Assembly: GCA_903834925.1 (NCBI GenBank)
Contig: CAILLA010000197.1
Span: 1 to 46,949, forward strand
Source of the DNA: an uncultured Schlesneria sp.
GTDB taxonomy: Bacteria > Planctomycetota > Planctomycetia > Planctomycetales > Planctomycetaceae
Direction of reading: 5' to 3'
Length of the DNA: 46,949 nt
Part shown: positions 18,839-28,490 of the stretch, piece by piece
Numbering within the stretch: the first letter of the stretch is position 1
Layout: each line of letters opens with the position of its first letter
Made by a program: the position numbers and the translations under genes
The notes under the pieces: generated by a model
Seen by the model: the letters and a program-made list of their open reading frames with translations, nothing else
What the model was told of the DNA's origin: nothing
Databases searched by the model: none

Positions 18839-19459
18839 TTATCTTGGCGAACCAATGAGAAATTGTTTGGCGTATTTTCCCAGGATGTCGGTCTCAATAT
18901 TCACCGTTTGGCCGATTGATCGGTGCCCCAGCGTGGTCACCGACAGCGTGTGAGGGATCAATGCAACCGTAAATCGAGCTTTTTCTGCGATAACAATCGT
19001 CAAACTGACGCCGTCGACTGAGATCGATCCCTTCGGTACCAGCATTTCTCCAATCGAGATGGGGACCTGGAACCCTATTGTCACCCATTCGTCATCGCGC
19101 TTGAGCATGTCAACGGTGCCGATTCCATCAACATGCCCCTGAACAAAATGGCCACCGAGACGGCCGCTTGCCGGTAGCGACCGTTCAAGGTTGACGAGAT
19201 CACCGGCGACGAGTTGTCCTAGGTTTGTCTTGGACAGAGTCTCTTCACCTGCCTGAAACGACCAACATCCGGGGTCGATCGAAATCACGGTCAGGCAGCA
19301 TCCGTTAATTGCAATGCTGTCTCCGCATCGAGTCGGCTGGTGTCCATCAGATTCTGTGGCGAGCATGTTGTTCGGTGGCGCGATGACAATCTTGATGCCC
19401 GCTGATTCGACTTCTAATCTCGCGACTTTTCCCAAACCTTCGACCAGTCCTGTGAACAT
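18839..19459 (-). CDS. ribE: Riboflavin synthase alpha subunit
   Basis: 206 aa, typical length. The N-terminus MFTGLVEGLG is the family signature. Two lumazine-binding repeats are visible: GDSIAINGCCLTV in the first and GSISVDGVSLTIV in the second. HFVQGHVDGIGTV joins them. The enzyme dismutates two 6,7-dimethyl-8-ribityllumazine molecules to riboflavin. It stands alone without ribD, ribA/B or ribH, and I see no FMN riboswitch in its 190-base upstream stretch. A GGGA site lies near the start. It is named ribE or ribC depending on species. Confidence 0.96.
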   Translation of the reverse strand: MFTGLVEGLGKVARLEVESAGIKIVIAPPNNMLATESDGHQPTRCGDSIAINGCCLTVISIDPGCWSFQAGEETLSKTNLGQLVAGDLVNLERSLPASGRLGGHFVQGHVDGIGTVDMLKRDDEWVTIGFQVPISIGEMLVPKGSISVDGVSLTIVIAEKARFTVALIPHTLSVTTLGHRSIGQTVNIETDILGKYAKQFLIGSPR

Positions 19460-19654
19460 GGATGAATCCCGTCGATCGTCATCTGGTTAGGGGCCGTTTT
19501 CCAGGAATTACCGGGAAAGTTAAACTTATTCCCACACTTCTGTCCGGCGAAGTTCATTGTTCCAATCGCTACTGGCTTGGCGCTCATCACGATTGGCGAC
19601 TATCATACCCGACCCCGAACTCAGTCCAAGATATTAAAAGAGGGGCGGGGCCTT

Positions 19655-19741
19655 GGAGAGGTGACAGAGTGGCCGATTGTGCTGGACTCGAAATCCAGTG
19701 TGGTAGCAATATCACCGTGGGTTCAAATCCCACCCTCTCCG
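19655..19741 (+). tRNA. tRNA-Ser (anticodon CGA)
   Basis: Acceptor arm GGAGAGG (19655-19661) pairs with CCTCTCC (19734-19740), with discriminator G at 19741. Anticodon stem CTGGA/TCCAG encloses loop CTCGAAA, so the anticodon is CGA (19689-19691), reading UCG. A long variable arm and T arm GTGGG-TTCAAAT-CCCAC complete a class II tRNA of 87 nt. The CCA end is not encoded (GTTT follows). Confidence 0.97.
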
Positions 19742-19846
19742 TTTAGATGATGCTTTTGCACGTAGAGATTATTTATTTGCTGATTCTACTTGAACCGGGC
19801 GATTGCACCGGTTCCACAATCGAATCGATCACCATCAAAAGTTGGT

Positions 19847-20416
19847 TCAAGGGGACGGGATCGGTTGGAGGAATTCTTCCTCAGGGATCTCCGCGTCTTT
19901 TGCCTCCTGGCCGTCCTCCGACTCTTTAACATCTTTGTCGTCCATTACGTCTGGCTCGACGGCTTTTTCTTTGACTTCCGTGTCCTCAGGGGCAGGTGGT
20001 ATCTCAGGGAGTTGGGTTGGGCTTGGGGATGCATTGGTGTTCGGGATTTCACGATTTGAGGGAAATATCTCGCATGTCACACATCGACGTACGGTCGCCA
20101 TCTGCCTCCAGCAGGGTTGAAAGTAACCGAAGCTTGGGCCGCAGATCGGAGGGTTGACGGGAAGTCGTTTCTGTGTATTCCTGGTACTGAGGGCGAATCC
20201 GCTTGCGTACCGTGGCGACCCGTTGGCGTGGAAATAGATGCTGTGCCACCATGGCCAGCTTAATGACGATTCGAGGCTGGTCGTCGAAGACCCGTAATAG
20301 TGATCTTGCGCGCGTGCCACACGGGTTGTCGGCGTAATACTTAACAGCAACGCAATAATCAGGTATTTCCGTATGCCTGAAGTTTGATTCGTTGTGCTTT
20401 TATTGAAACTGACCAT
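19847..20416 (-). CDS. Small secreted protein, planctomycete-type, unknown function
   Basis: 189 aa with a signal peptide (YLIIALLLSITPTTRVARAQ, cut near residue 36). The middle holds SFGYFQPCWRQ, a tryptophan/cysteine motif I associate with many planctomycete secreted proteins; CVTCEIF adds two more cysteines. The last 60 residues are Pro/Glu/Asp/Lys-rich and probably disordered. The start has AGGAAAGG nine bases upstream. It is the third gene of a minus-strand set after the Wza-like exporter and another secreted protein, so a role at the cell surface or in polysaccharide export is possible. No enzyme motif is visible. Confidence 0.72.
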   Translation of the reverse strand: MVSFNKSTTNQTSGIRKYLIIALLLSITPTTRVARAQDHYYGSSTTSLESSLSWPWWHSIYFHANGSPRYASGFALSTRNTQKRLPVNPPICGPSFGYFQPCWRQMATVRRCVTCEIFPSNREIPNTNASPSPTQLPEIPPAPEDTEVKEKAVEPDVMDDKDVKESEDGQEAKDAEIPEEEFLQPIPSP

Positions 20417-20516
20417 GAGTGGAATCCTTTCCTGAGATCTCAGTCAACCAAGTTTGAACTGGGTGGCGATCACAATTTGGTGAAAGCACAGTTCGCTGAA
20501 TTTCATCGATCCAATG

Positions 20517-21068
20517 TTATTGCCGACCAAACGCTGCGCCACCAAAGACCTTACCGCCGAATACGCCTTTGCCATAGCCTCCCCGTCTTTGCTGAATGCT
20601 ACCGGCGTTCGTATAGCCTCGACCGTCGCCGCCAAAGCCGTATGGCGGTGTGTGCCCGCTTGAGCCGCCGCCAACAGTTCCAAAACGCTGCTGAAGGTCG
20701 TTAAAGTTTGCTCCGTGCCCTGTCGGAGGCAATCTGCCGGTTGTGATCGCCGCTAATTCCGATGGTTCACCAGCCCCGCGTGGCTGGTTGATTGATGACT
20801 CAACGTTTCGCAACTCATTTTGAAAATTCTTGGCGGCCTTAGCGCTTGCCTGTTGAGGTTTGACAATGTTGAAGTAATTCAGCCCGTCGTTACCCTGCCC
20901 ATTATCCAGCGTGGAAAGGTAAGGGCTGACGGTTCGGCGTTGCCTTTGGCCTGATCCGAATCTGTTCTTTTGAGGGGCCTGGGCAAATGTTAAGTCGAGA
21001 CTTGACAGGGTCAATAAGGCGCACATTCCGACCAGCTTCAAGATTCTTGCGTTCGAAGTTCGCTGCAT
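20517..21068 (-). CDS. Small secreted glycine-rich protein, planctomycete-type, unknown function
   Basis: 183 aa with a signal peptide (KLVGMCALLTLSSLDLTFAQ, cut about residue 30). TVSPYLSTLDN followed by GLNYFNIVKPQ is a motif pair I recall from planctomycete secreted proteins of unknown function. A helical segment (ASAKAAKNFQNELRNVESS) precedes a Gly/Arg/Gln-rich tail ending FGGKVFGGAAFGRQ, which may aggregate or bind the envelope. AGGG lies eight bases before the ATG. It lies 124 bases downstream of the Wza-like gene and 100 bases upstream of the next small secreted protein, on the same strand as both. Confidence 0.75.
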   Translation of the reverse strand: MQRTSNARILKLVGMCALLTLSSLDLTFAQAPQKNRFGSGQRQRRTVSPYLSTLDNGQGNDGLNYFNIVKPQQASAKAAKNFQNELRNVESSINQPRGAGEPSELAAITTGRLPPTGHGANFNDLQQRFGTVGGGSSGHTPPYGFGGDGRGYTNAGSIQQRRGGYGKGVFGGKVFGGAAFGRQ

Positions 21069-21192
21069 GGTCTTACCCTATATTTCTGGTTGCCGAGGAA
21101 ATCAACACCGTTACCACTATACGTCGCATTTCTCGCAATTGTCAGGTATTGAATTCCACGACAGTTTGAGGGAACAGGCTGGTCGAGATTGT

Positions 21193-22335
21193 TCAGGCGG
21201 CTCCGCCAGCACCACCGAGGCCGTTGCTCTTGATTGGGTAAACTCCCAACGAGTTGCGAAGCACGTTGAAGCCGAGGATCGATGCACCCATGAGTCGTTC
21301 AAACGGTGCGACAATCTTTTCGATCTTGTTGTTGAGAGCGACCAGGTGGTCGGCCTGAATGTAAATTCGGTCTCCGGGCAGAAGCTGATAGTTCGTTGCT
21401 GTCTGGCCCAAGGCGGTGATGTCTTCCCACTCAACTTCCAATATCTGGGCTGTACAAGAGTCTGAAGGAGCTGGGCGAGCAATCCAGATCCGTTTTGACG
21501 AGACTTCTGACAGCCCATTGATTTGCGAAATGGCATCGAGCACAGTTTCGTTTCCGGTGATTGGCAACCGGACAACTTGTTCGCCAAACCCACCACCGTC
21601 GGTGACGATGTAAAAGTTTTTGCTGTTATAGGTTCCAACATCAACGGAAACCCTCGGGTCTTGAATTCCATTCGCGGCCAAGTGTTGTGTCACCGCTGCT
21701 CGTACTTCGGCAAGAGTCATTCCGGCAACATAGACTTCACCATAAATGCCGAGCGAAACTCGTCCGTCTGGACGCACTAAGTGTTCCCCACTAATGGGTT
21801 GTGGCGACTCAAGATCTTCAAGCTCGACGGAAAGCTCGGGGTTCGTGAGCCCCAGTTTCTTCTGCAGATGCTTGCGAATCGCGGCCTCAGCCTCAGCTGG
21901 AGTCATATTTGAGACGTAGACTTTGCCGTAAGAAGGGCCAAAATCCAACTCGCCACTTGTCTCGATTCGGTAGCTTCCGGCGAGAATTTTGAAGCCCATT
22001 TCAATTGCAAGTTCTGCATCAAATTGAGCCTGGTTCGTTGAAGCATCTGCTTCCATATCAAGAGGAAGTCCGTTTTTGAGCTTCACTTGGAGGCGATCGC
22101 CCGGAATCAGTTTCCAGTCAGGTGTTCGCAACGTGTGAGTCGACGAAATCACCAGGACATCGGGTGGCTCAACGACATAGTCAGGGAGATTGACCTTGTC
22201 CAACTCCCTTGGGACTGATGCGCCTTGTAGCTGCAAAAGGCGTTGTTGAGGTGATGCCGCACAGCCAATCACAACTATTTGGCACAATAACGCGATGCAT
22301 GCGATAGGTGATCGTCCGCGAGGTCCAAAAAACAT
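21193..22335 (-). CDS. Outer-membrane polysaccharide export lipoprotein (Wza/SLBB-like)
   Basis: 380 aa from the ATG at 22335, chosen because GAGGAGG lies eight bases upstream and the protein then starts with a lipoprotein signal (IALLCQIVVIGC-AAS, lipidated cysteine near residue 25). The frame stays open to 22383 but without support. The polysaccharide export region (YVVEPPDVLVIS, YRIETSGELDFGPSYGKVYV) is followed by SGEHLVRPDGRVSLGIYGEVYVAG with a helix-forming repeat (MTLAEVRAAVTQHL), and SLBB-like segments. The C-terminus is glycine-rich. It should form the outer-membrane export pore for the polysaccharide made by the plus-strand locus, from which it is divergently transcribed across 1.5 kb. 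No Wzc or Wzb gene is nearby. Confidence 0.88.
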   Translation of the reverse strand: MFFGPRGRSPIACIALLCQIVVIGCAASPQQRLLQLQGASVPRELDKVNLPDYVVEPPDVLVISSTHTLRTPDWKLIPGDRLQVKLKNGLPLDMEADASTNQAQFDAELAIEMGFKILAGSYRIETSGELDFGPSYGKVYVSNMTPAEAEAAIRKHLQKKLGLTNPELSVELEDLESPQPISGEHLVRPDGRVSLGIYGEVYVAGMTLAEVRAAVTQHLAANGIQDPRVSVDVGTYNSKNFYIVTDGGGFGEQVVRLPITGNETVLDAISQINGLSEVSSKRIWIARPAPSDSCTAQILEVEWEDITALGQTATNYQLLPGDRIYIQADHLVALNNKIEKIVAPFERLMGASILGFNVLRNSLGVYPIKSNGLGGAGGAA

Positions 22336-23822
22336 GGACAGTTCCTCCTCAAATTGCGCCCAGTGGCAGCATTTCAACGTCACGAGTAGGGTTGAGAGAA
22401 ATCTTGGATGTCACCACAACCCTTTGTTTCCTCAAGATCTATCGTATCGAAAGAGTCTTCCTCGTCAGACTTTTAAGGAAAACTGATAAACTCGCCCTAT
22501 TCTTCCTATTCATGCACATCTTACTCAAAGTCGACTTATCGTCACCGTGCCCGCAGGGCGATCAAACTTCGGAAAAACCCGAGAGTTGTGTGTGTAGAGG
22601 CATTGGCGGCGACTTTCCCTCCGAGGTGAATTTGCAGGGACAGAAATCTTGTGGCCCATTTTAGAGTATTCGCCATTCGGTCTTCAGAGTGTTTCTTTAT
22701 AATTCATTGCAACTGGTCTTATTGGTTCGTTTTGGGTTATTGCGGTGCTTTGTGGTTGGTTTTGTGAGATATCTGGTTGTAATTTCAATTGTGATTTGAT
22801 TTCGAATGAAAGGGCCTGTGGACGCCCGCGCGAGAGTAACAATTCTCTTGCCAATTATGTATTTGATGGGATTATGCATGAAGTGTTTGATTGATTTATG
22901 CTGCCGTTTTTTTTTCAGAATTGATTGATTTTGCTCAGTTGTTTGCCATGGATGTGCCATGTATAGTGTTTTTGGTTTTTCAAAAAAGGGTTTTCTCGAT
23001 TCACCTGGTCTCTGGTTTGCCACCGGATTGCATTTTGATTTGGCGAATTGGGATTGAGTCTGTCGATCGATTGAGTTTGCGAACTTTTTTACATCACTTA
23101 TACTAAACTTTAGTTCACTATATCTGATTCTTTTTGATTAACTCTGGCTTGTCGATTGTTTTTGTGTTTATATTTGTTTTTATTTGTGTTGCGTGTGGCA
23201 TGCTTGAGTGCGATGGTTTTGGCGGCGATGTGCATTTTTAAAGAATTTGTTAAGATGGGGAATGCTGGTTGTAGCGCGTTCGGCTGGGTGTTACATTGAA
23301 TACGTTCGGTTCGTGTCTTGAGTCAAAATGTTCGGAAAATACTGGATGGAATGGGGTGTCGATCCTAGTATGATGGTCGGTTGACATTGGTGGGTCTTGT
23401 TGGTTTTGCGGTGACTCCTCAATTTTTCGAAAAGAGTCTTGTTTTTTGAGTAACCTGGGCCATCAGTTCGAGATAAGTTTTGTTTGGTGTTTTTTGGTTG
23501 TGAGTCAGGTTTCGAGGCGGTCAGAGAGTGATTTAACTGAAATCAAGCATCTCTCTTGTTTTTGTCTCCCATTGGATGCGCGAGTCTGCAATCGAATTCC
23601 AGTTCGCGCGAATCCTTTGGGGATTACGGTTTCTGGCGTATTGTGCGATGCAATGAAATTGGTATGGTGATCAACTCGATTCAGCACCTCTTTTGTTCAT
23701 CGTCGGATTTTTTTTTGGATGTAGAAGTTGCTGGGCTGGGCTAGCTCGGTTCGCTGTTGTCAAGTTTTGCGGTGTGTAAAAAGCGAGCGATTGGTTCCTG
23801 GCTTCCAAGGCTGTTCTTGATC
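22336..23822. other. 1.5-kb T/G-rich gene-free stretch before the polysaccharide locus
   Basis: No convincing coding region on either strand. The longest minus-strand frame (22697-23023) is Lys/Thr/Asn-rich low-complexity and fits base bias only. From about 22690 on, the plus strand is strikingly rich in T and G and poor in C. It must contain the promoter of the Wza-like operon (minus, near 22336-22450) and that of the WbaP-like gene (plus). A possible promoter and palindrome are listed separately. A long untranslated leader or non-coding RNA is conceivable. Confidence 0.55.
23076..23114 (+). promoter_or_regulatory. Possible promoter with palindromic operator
   Basis: TATACT at 23099-23104 could be a -10 box, with a weak -35 TTTGCG at 23076-23081 (17-base spacing). 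The -10 overlaps a perfect 13-base palindrome ACTAAA-C-TTTAGT (23102-23114), placed where a repressor could block transcription. It would drive the polysaccharide locus with a leader of about 700 bases. The match to consensus is modest. Confidence 0.28.
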
Positions 23823-25481
23823 ATGGATACTGTGATGCAAATGGTGAATCCTTCTCCGGCTTTTGCTGATCCGCCCCATGTTCCCGGGCTTTTTTCGGAT
23901 ACCTCCGATCCGGCCGTTCGTCACTATATTCGACTCGATCGAGTGGATCGAACTCACGCTCAGTCTCTGATCAGTTCGGTAGGTGTTAACCCCGCTGCGG
24001 CAAAAGCTTCGAGGGTTCTCGCTGGAAGATCTTTAGTTCAATGTCTCGTTACTTCAATTCCATTAATTGTTGCTGATTTCGTCACGCTGTGGGTCTTGTT
24101 ATTCTTGACAACATCGGTGTTCGAGCGGTTCTTTGGGGTTGACACTAAGATGGTGACAAGCGAAACGGCATTTGTTGCGTCGTTTTTGCTGTTTCCAATT
24201 GCACATTTAGCCGGGCTTTACCCAGCGATTGGAACAAGTGCGGCGGTGGAGTTTCGGCAGCTGGTTCGGGCGGCTGCGACATCGCTCTGTATATTTGCTG
24301 GGATTGCGATAATTCTGAATCCTACTCAATGGCTGTACATTCTCGGCTCAATGCTGGCGACAACGGCGCTGGCTGCGCCGCTGTTGCCAACGTCCCGATT
24401 TGTGGCAAGAGCAATCTCGAGAAGGTGTGGTTGGTGGGGTGCCCCTGTTCTGATTTACGCCGATTCGGCTGCTGTTGGCGGCCAACTTTTTAAGAGGTTG
24501 CATGCGACGCAGGATCGTGGCTTGCGTCCAGTTGCAGTTCTACTTGATAAAGACAAGTATTGGGAGGCTGAGGGTGAGCTTGCAAGTCAGGACATTCCCT
24601 TCCGTCCCGTAGAGAACATTCTTGATTGTGCGTTGAAGGAAAAGGCGACATGGGTTCTCGTCGCCAAGCCAAAAGTGGCGGCTGTAGATGACGCTTGGAA
24701 TGATGATAATGACGTCGATTCCGCCCTTCATGCGATTCCCAATCGAGTGCTGTTATCGTCAATGGGCGGGTTTGACTGCGGAATGTGGGATCAGACGCAC
24801 ACGATCGGTTCGAGTTGTGGTCTTTTACTGTCGAATACGCGACATTGTTACTCAACGCTGTTTATCAAGCGACTCATCGACTTTACGGTCGCTTCGTTGA
24901 TTTGCTTGTTCGCTTCTCCGTTGTTGATTGGGATTGCCGTCGCGATCCGATTAAGTTCTCCTGGTCCGATTTTTTATGGACAAAAACGGATCGGCAGGGG
25001 TGGGGTTGAGTTTATGGCCTTGAAGTTTCGGTCAATGGTTCCCAACGCTGAAATGGTTCTGCAGCAGTGTTTAGATAGCAATGAGGATTACAGGCGGGAG
25101 TGGGATCAAACACACAAGTTGAAAAATGATCCTCGGGTGACTTGGGTAGGCAGGTTTCTGCGAACAACGAGCTTTGATGAATTGCCCCAGTTGTGGAATA
25201 TTCTCTGTGGTGAAATGAGCCTGGTTGGGCCTCGGCCAATTGTCAATTCGCCAGATTATGATGCCTCATACGTTAATGGCTATCGGCGCGAATACGCGGC
25301 GTATATTTCGGTTCGTCCCGGGTTGACGGGGATGTGGCAAGTGACCTGCCGAAACAGCGGTGTTTACGAAATGCGGATCTATTGGGATATGTACTATATC
25401 CGAAACTCGTCGTTGTGGCTCGATCTTTACATCATTCTTCGGACTGTCAGAACGGTGCTGCTTCGCGAGGGTTCTGCGTGA
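23823..25481 (+). CDS. WbaP-like undecaprenyl-phosphate sugar phosphotransferase (initiating enzyme)
   Basis: 552 aa from the first in-frame ATG at 23823; an upstream TTG at 23757 is possible but unsupported. The N-terminal part has several hydrophobic segments (about 70-200) and a Rossmann-like soluble domain. The C-terminal third is the bacterial sugar transferase domain: membrane-dipping [69 protein letters not shown] and [10 protein letters not shown]. These are the residues that bind undecaprenyl phosphate and the nucleotide sugar. The enzyme puts the first sugar-1-phosphate on the lipid carrier at the inner membrane. The closest named group is WbaP/Cps polyprenyl glycosylphosphotransferases; donor not assigned. 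It is the first gene of the locus. Confidence 0.92.
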   Translation: MDTVMQMVNPSPAFADPPHVPGLFSDTSDPAVRHYIRLDRVDRTHAQSLISSVGVNPAAAKASRVLAGRSLVQCLVTSIPLIVADFVTLWVLLFLTTSVFERFFGVDTKMVTSETAFVASFLLFPIAHLAGLYPAIGTSAAVEFRQLVRAAATSLCIFAGIAIILNPTQWLYILGSMLATTALAAPLLPTSRFVARAISRRCGWWGAPVLIYADSAAVGGQLFKRLHATQDRGLRPVAVLLDKDKYWEAEGELASQDIPFRPVENILDCALKEKATWVLVAKPKVAAVDDAWNDDNDVDSALHAIPNRVLLSSMGGFDCGMWDQTHTIGSSCGLLLSNTRHCYSTLFIKRLIDFTVASLICLFASPLLIGIAVAIRLSSPGPIFYGQKRIGRGGVEFMALKFRSMVPNAEMVLQQCLDSNEDYRREWDQTHKLKNDPRVTWVGRFLRTTSFDELPQLWNILCGEMSLVGPRPIVNSPDYDASYVNGYRREYAAYISVRPGLTGMWQVTCRNSGVYEMRIYWDMYYIRNSSLWLDLYIILRTVRTVLLREGSA

Positions 25482-25705
25482 CACTCCGTTTTTAAGTGCT
25501 GGTAAATTTGGGTTTCGGAGTGTTGTCTTGTTCTCGTGTGATTCTCTAAACTCCCTGTTGTGCATGAGTTGAGAAGTTCTGTGGCAAGCGGTATGATCCC
25601 CTGCAATTTTTGTCGAACTCAGTTGTGGGTGTGTCACCCAGGTGGACGGAGTCTGCGCTGTTCAGGGCAACCGGGGGTTGAGTCAAGTAAGCCGGGATTT
25701 GTTAA

Positions 25706-26746
<1,041 letters not shown>

Positions 26747-26887
26747 TGAGATTGAATCCTGCAAAACGTTTTCTGAACGACGAGATTTGACCGAGCCGGC
26801 ATATATCGACCGCCGTTGCAGCTCACTAGATTTGCTCAGACTGGTTTCAAAACTATTTCCAGATTCTTAGATGGATACCTGCTTTCA

Positions 26888-27559
26888 ATGGGAATTTCAA
26901 ACCTAATCGTTGAGTACTCCAAGCCGTTACGCGCTGGATTTAGAACACAAAGGATTCGACCGTTTCTTAATCTGATCGAATCGGTTTTTCGCGAACGTGG
27001 CGAAGTACGGATTCTCGACGATGGGGGAACCCGAACCTATTGGCAGATTATCCCTGAAGAAACCCTCAAGAATTTCAATGTTTTTGTGACGGTTGCGAAC
27101 TTCGAGAGCGAAGCCTTCGAGCCGACAGAGCGATTTCGTTTCGTCCCAGCCAATGGCTGCCAACTTTCCGAATTCGCGGATAACAGTTTCGACATTGTTC
27201 ATTCCAATTCGGTGATCGAGCATGTTGGGACGTGGGAGCACATGGTTCAATTTGCAAATGAAGTCCGCAGGCTTGCACCACGGTATTGGGTACAAACCCC
27301 GTACTTCTGGTTTCCCATCGAGCCTCATTGCATGACGCCATTTTTTCATTGGTTGCCGTGGCCGATTCGAGTCAAACTCATTATGTGGACCGGCCTTGGT
27401 AACTGGAGTCGCCGTAAGACGGTTGATGCTGCGGTAAGGGCGGTGGAAAGCGCACGCCTGTTGGATCAAACAATGTTAAAATCGCTTTTCCCTGATGCGC
27501 AGGTACGCGTTGAGCGACTTATGTTGCTGCCCAAGTCGATTATTATGGTCAAAAAATAA
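26888..27559 (+). CDS. Class I SAM-dependent methyltransferase (first of two)
   Basis: 223 aa from the first in-frame ATG at 26888; an in-frame TTG at 26816 would add 24 residues. SAM-binding motif I is ILDDGGTRTYW, an unusual form in place of the common LDxGxGxG. NSVIEHVGTWEHM is the typical motif near the cofactor in type 11 methyltransferases (SNSVIEHV). PHCMTPFFHWLPWPIR is aromatic-rich. It probably methylates a sugar, lipid-linked intermediate or small molecule; the context suggests polysaccharide decoration. The ribosome site is not clear, so the start is uncertain. Confidence 0.78.
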   Translation: MGISNLIVEYSKPLRAGFRTQRIRPFLNLIESVFRERGEVRILDDGGTRTYWQIIPEETLKNFNVFVTVANFESEAFEPTERFRFVPANGCQLSEFADNSFDIVHSNSVIEHVGTWEHMVQFANEVRRLAPRYWVQTPYFWFPIEPHCMTPFFHWLPWPIRVKLIMWTGLGNWSRRKTVDAAVRAVESARLLDQTMLKSLFPDAQVRVERLMLLPKSIIMVKK

Positions 27560-27699
27560 CATCTATTTTTGCGAACAGTCATGCCGTTGCGAATTCTAGC
27601 TGTTTATGTCGCATTGGTATTACGGCCAGCAGATGAGATGACTCTTCCGTTCTTAAGCTTTCGGGTCGAATCTTTTGTCCCTTTACGGAAATTCCAACA

Positions 27700-28359
27700 A
27701 TGACTGAGGAGACTCAATATTACTCACATGTTCGCGATGACATCTTATCGCACGTTCCCAAAGGCGTTCGACGCGTTTTGTCAGTTGGATGTGGGAGAGG
27801 TTGTACCGAAGCTGAATTGGTCGCTCGCGGTGTCGAAGTGACGGGGGTTGAATTGAATCCCGACGCCGCAAAAGTTGCGTCGCAGGCAGGTATCAATGTC
27901 ATTTGTGGCGATGCAAGTGAAAACAGCGCTGCGCTTGCCGCCGGCCCGCCATTCGATTGCTTGATCTATGCAGATGTTCTCGAGCATATCCAGGATCCGG
28001 AATCGGTTCTCAAGGATCACCTCAAATTTCTCGTGCCAGGTAGTATTGTGATTGTTAGTGTGCCGAATTTTCGTCACTATTCAGTCTTCTCGCAATTGTT
28101 TTTGAAAGGCCATATTCGATACACCGACGCTGGTATTCTTGATCGCACACACGTACGAATGACGACTCGACGAATGATTGAAGAATGGTTCGCGGGTGTC
28201 GGATTGGCTGTGACAAAAATCGAATACCGGATCTATCGTCGTCGAGATCGACTGTTATCGATGTTGTCGTTTGGTTGGCTTCGCGAGTTTCTCGCGTCAC
28301 AAGTGATCATTGTCGGGCAAGGACACGGGAAATCGCCGATGGTGACGCCTCACACATAA
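27700..28359 (+). CDS. Class I SAM-dependent methyltransferase (second)
   Basis: 219 aa. Motif I is VLSVGCGRGCTEAELV (about 26-41), the acidic ribose-binding GVELNPDAA follows, and YADVLEHIQDPESVL is the post-motif region typical of type 11 methyltransferases such as those of O-antigen loci. The HIRYTDAGILDRTHVRMTTRRMIEEWF stretch is shared by methyltransferases found next to glycosyltransferases. A GGAA site lies before the ATG. It probably modifies the glycan or its precursor in the cytoplasm. Substrate unknown. Confidence 0.86.
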   Translation: MTEETQYYSHVRDDILSHVPKGVRRVLSVGCGRGCTEAELVARGVEVTGVELNPDAAKVASQAGINVICGDASENSAALAAGPPFDCLIYADVLEHIQDPESVLKDHLKFLVPGSIVIVSVPNFRHYSVFSQLFLKGHIRYTDAGILDRTHVRMTTRRMIEEWFAGVGLAVTKIEYRIYRRRDRLLSMLSFGWLREFLASQVIIVGQGHGKSPMVTPHT

Positions 28360-28490
28360 CCGAAATATACTTGCTCAGATCGCAATGAAATGTCAGCATA
28401 TTCCACTCACTCCGAGATTTTGGCGCGAACACGTGTTGGCCAGGCAGGAAACTCTCGCTTCACGGCGCAGTCAGTTTGAGGTTTGTTCCC

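Noticed and set aside
19460-19654. FMN riboswitch upstream of riboflavin synthase
   Set aside because: None of the conserved RFN-element segments can be recognised in the 190 bases upstream.
19655-19741. tRNA-Ser as an attachment site for an island holding the polysaccharide locus
   Set aside because: No integrase gene and no repeated copy of the tRNA 3' end is seen in the window.
22697-23023. Minus-strand frame of 108 residues in the T/G-rich stretch
   Set aside because: Its Lys/Thr/Asn/Arg-heavy low complexity follows directly from the base bias of the complementary strand; no motif or ribosome site.
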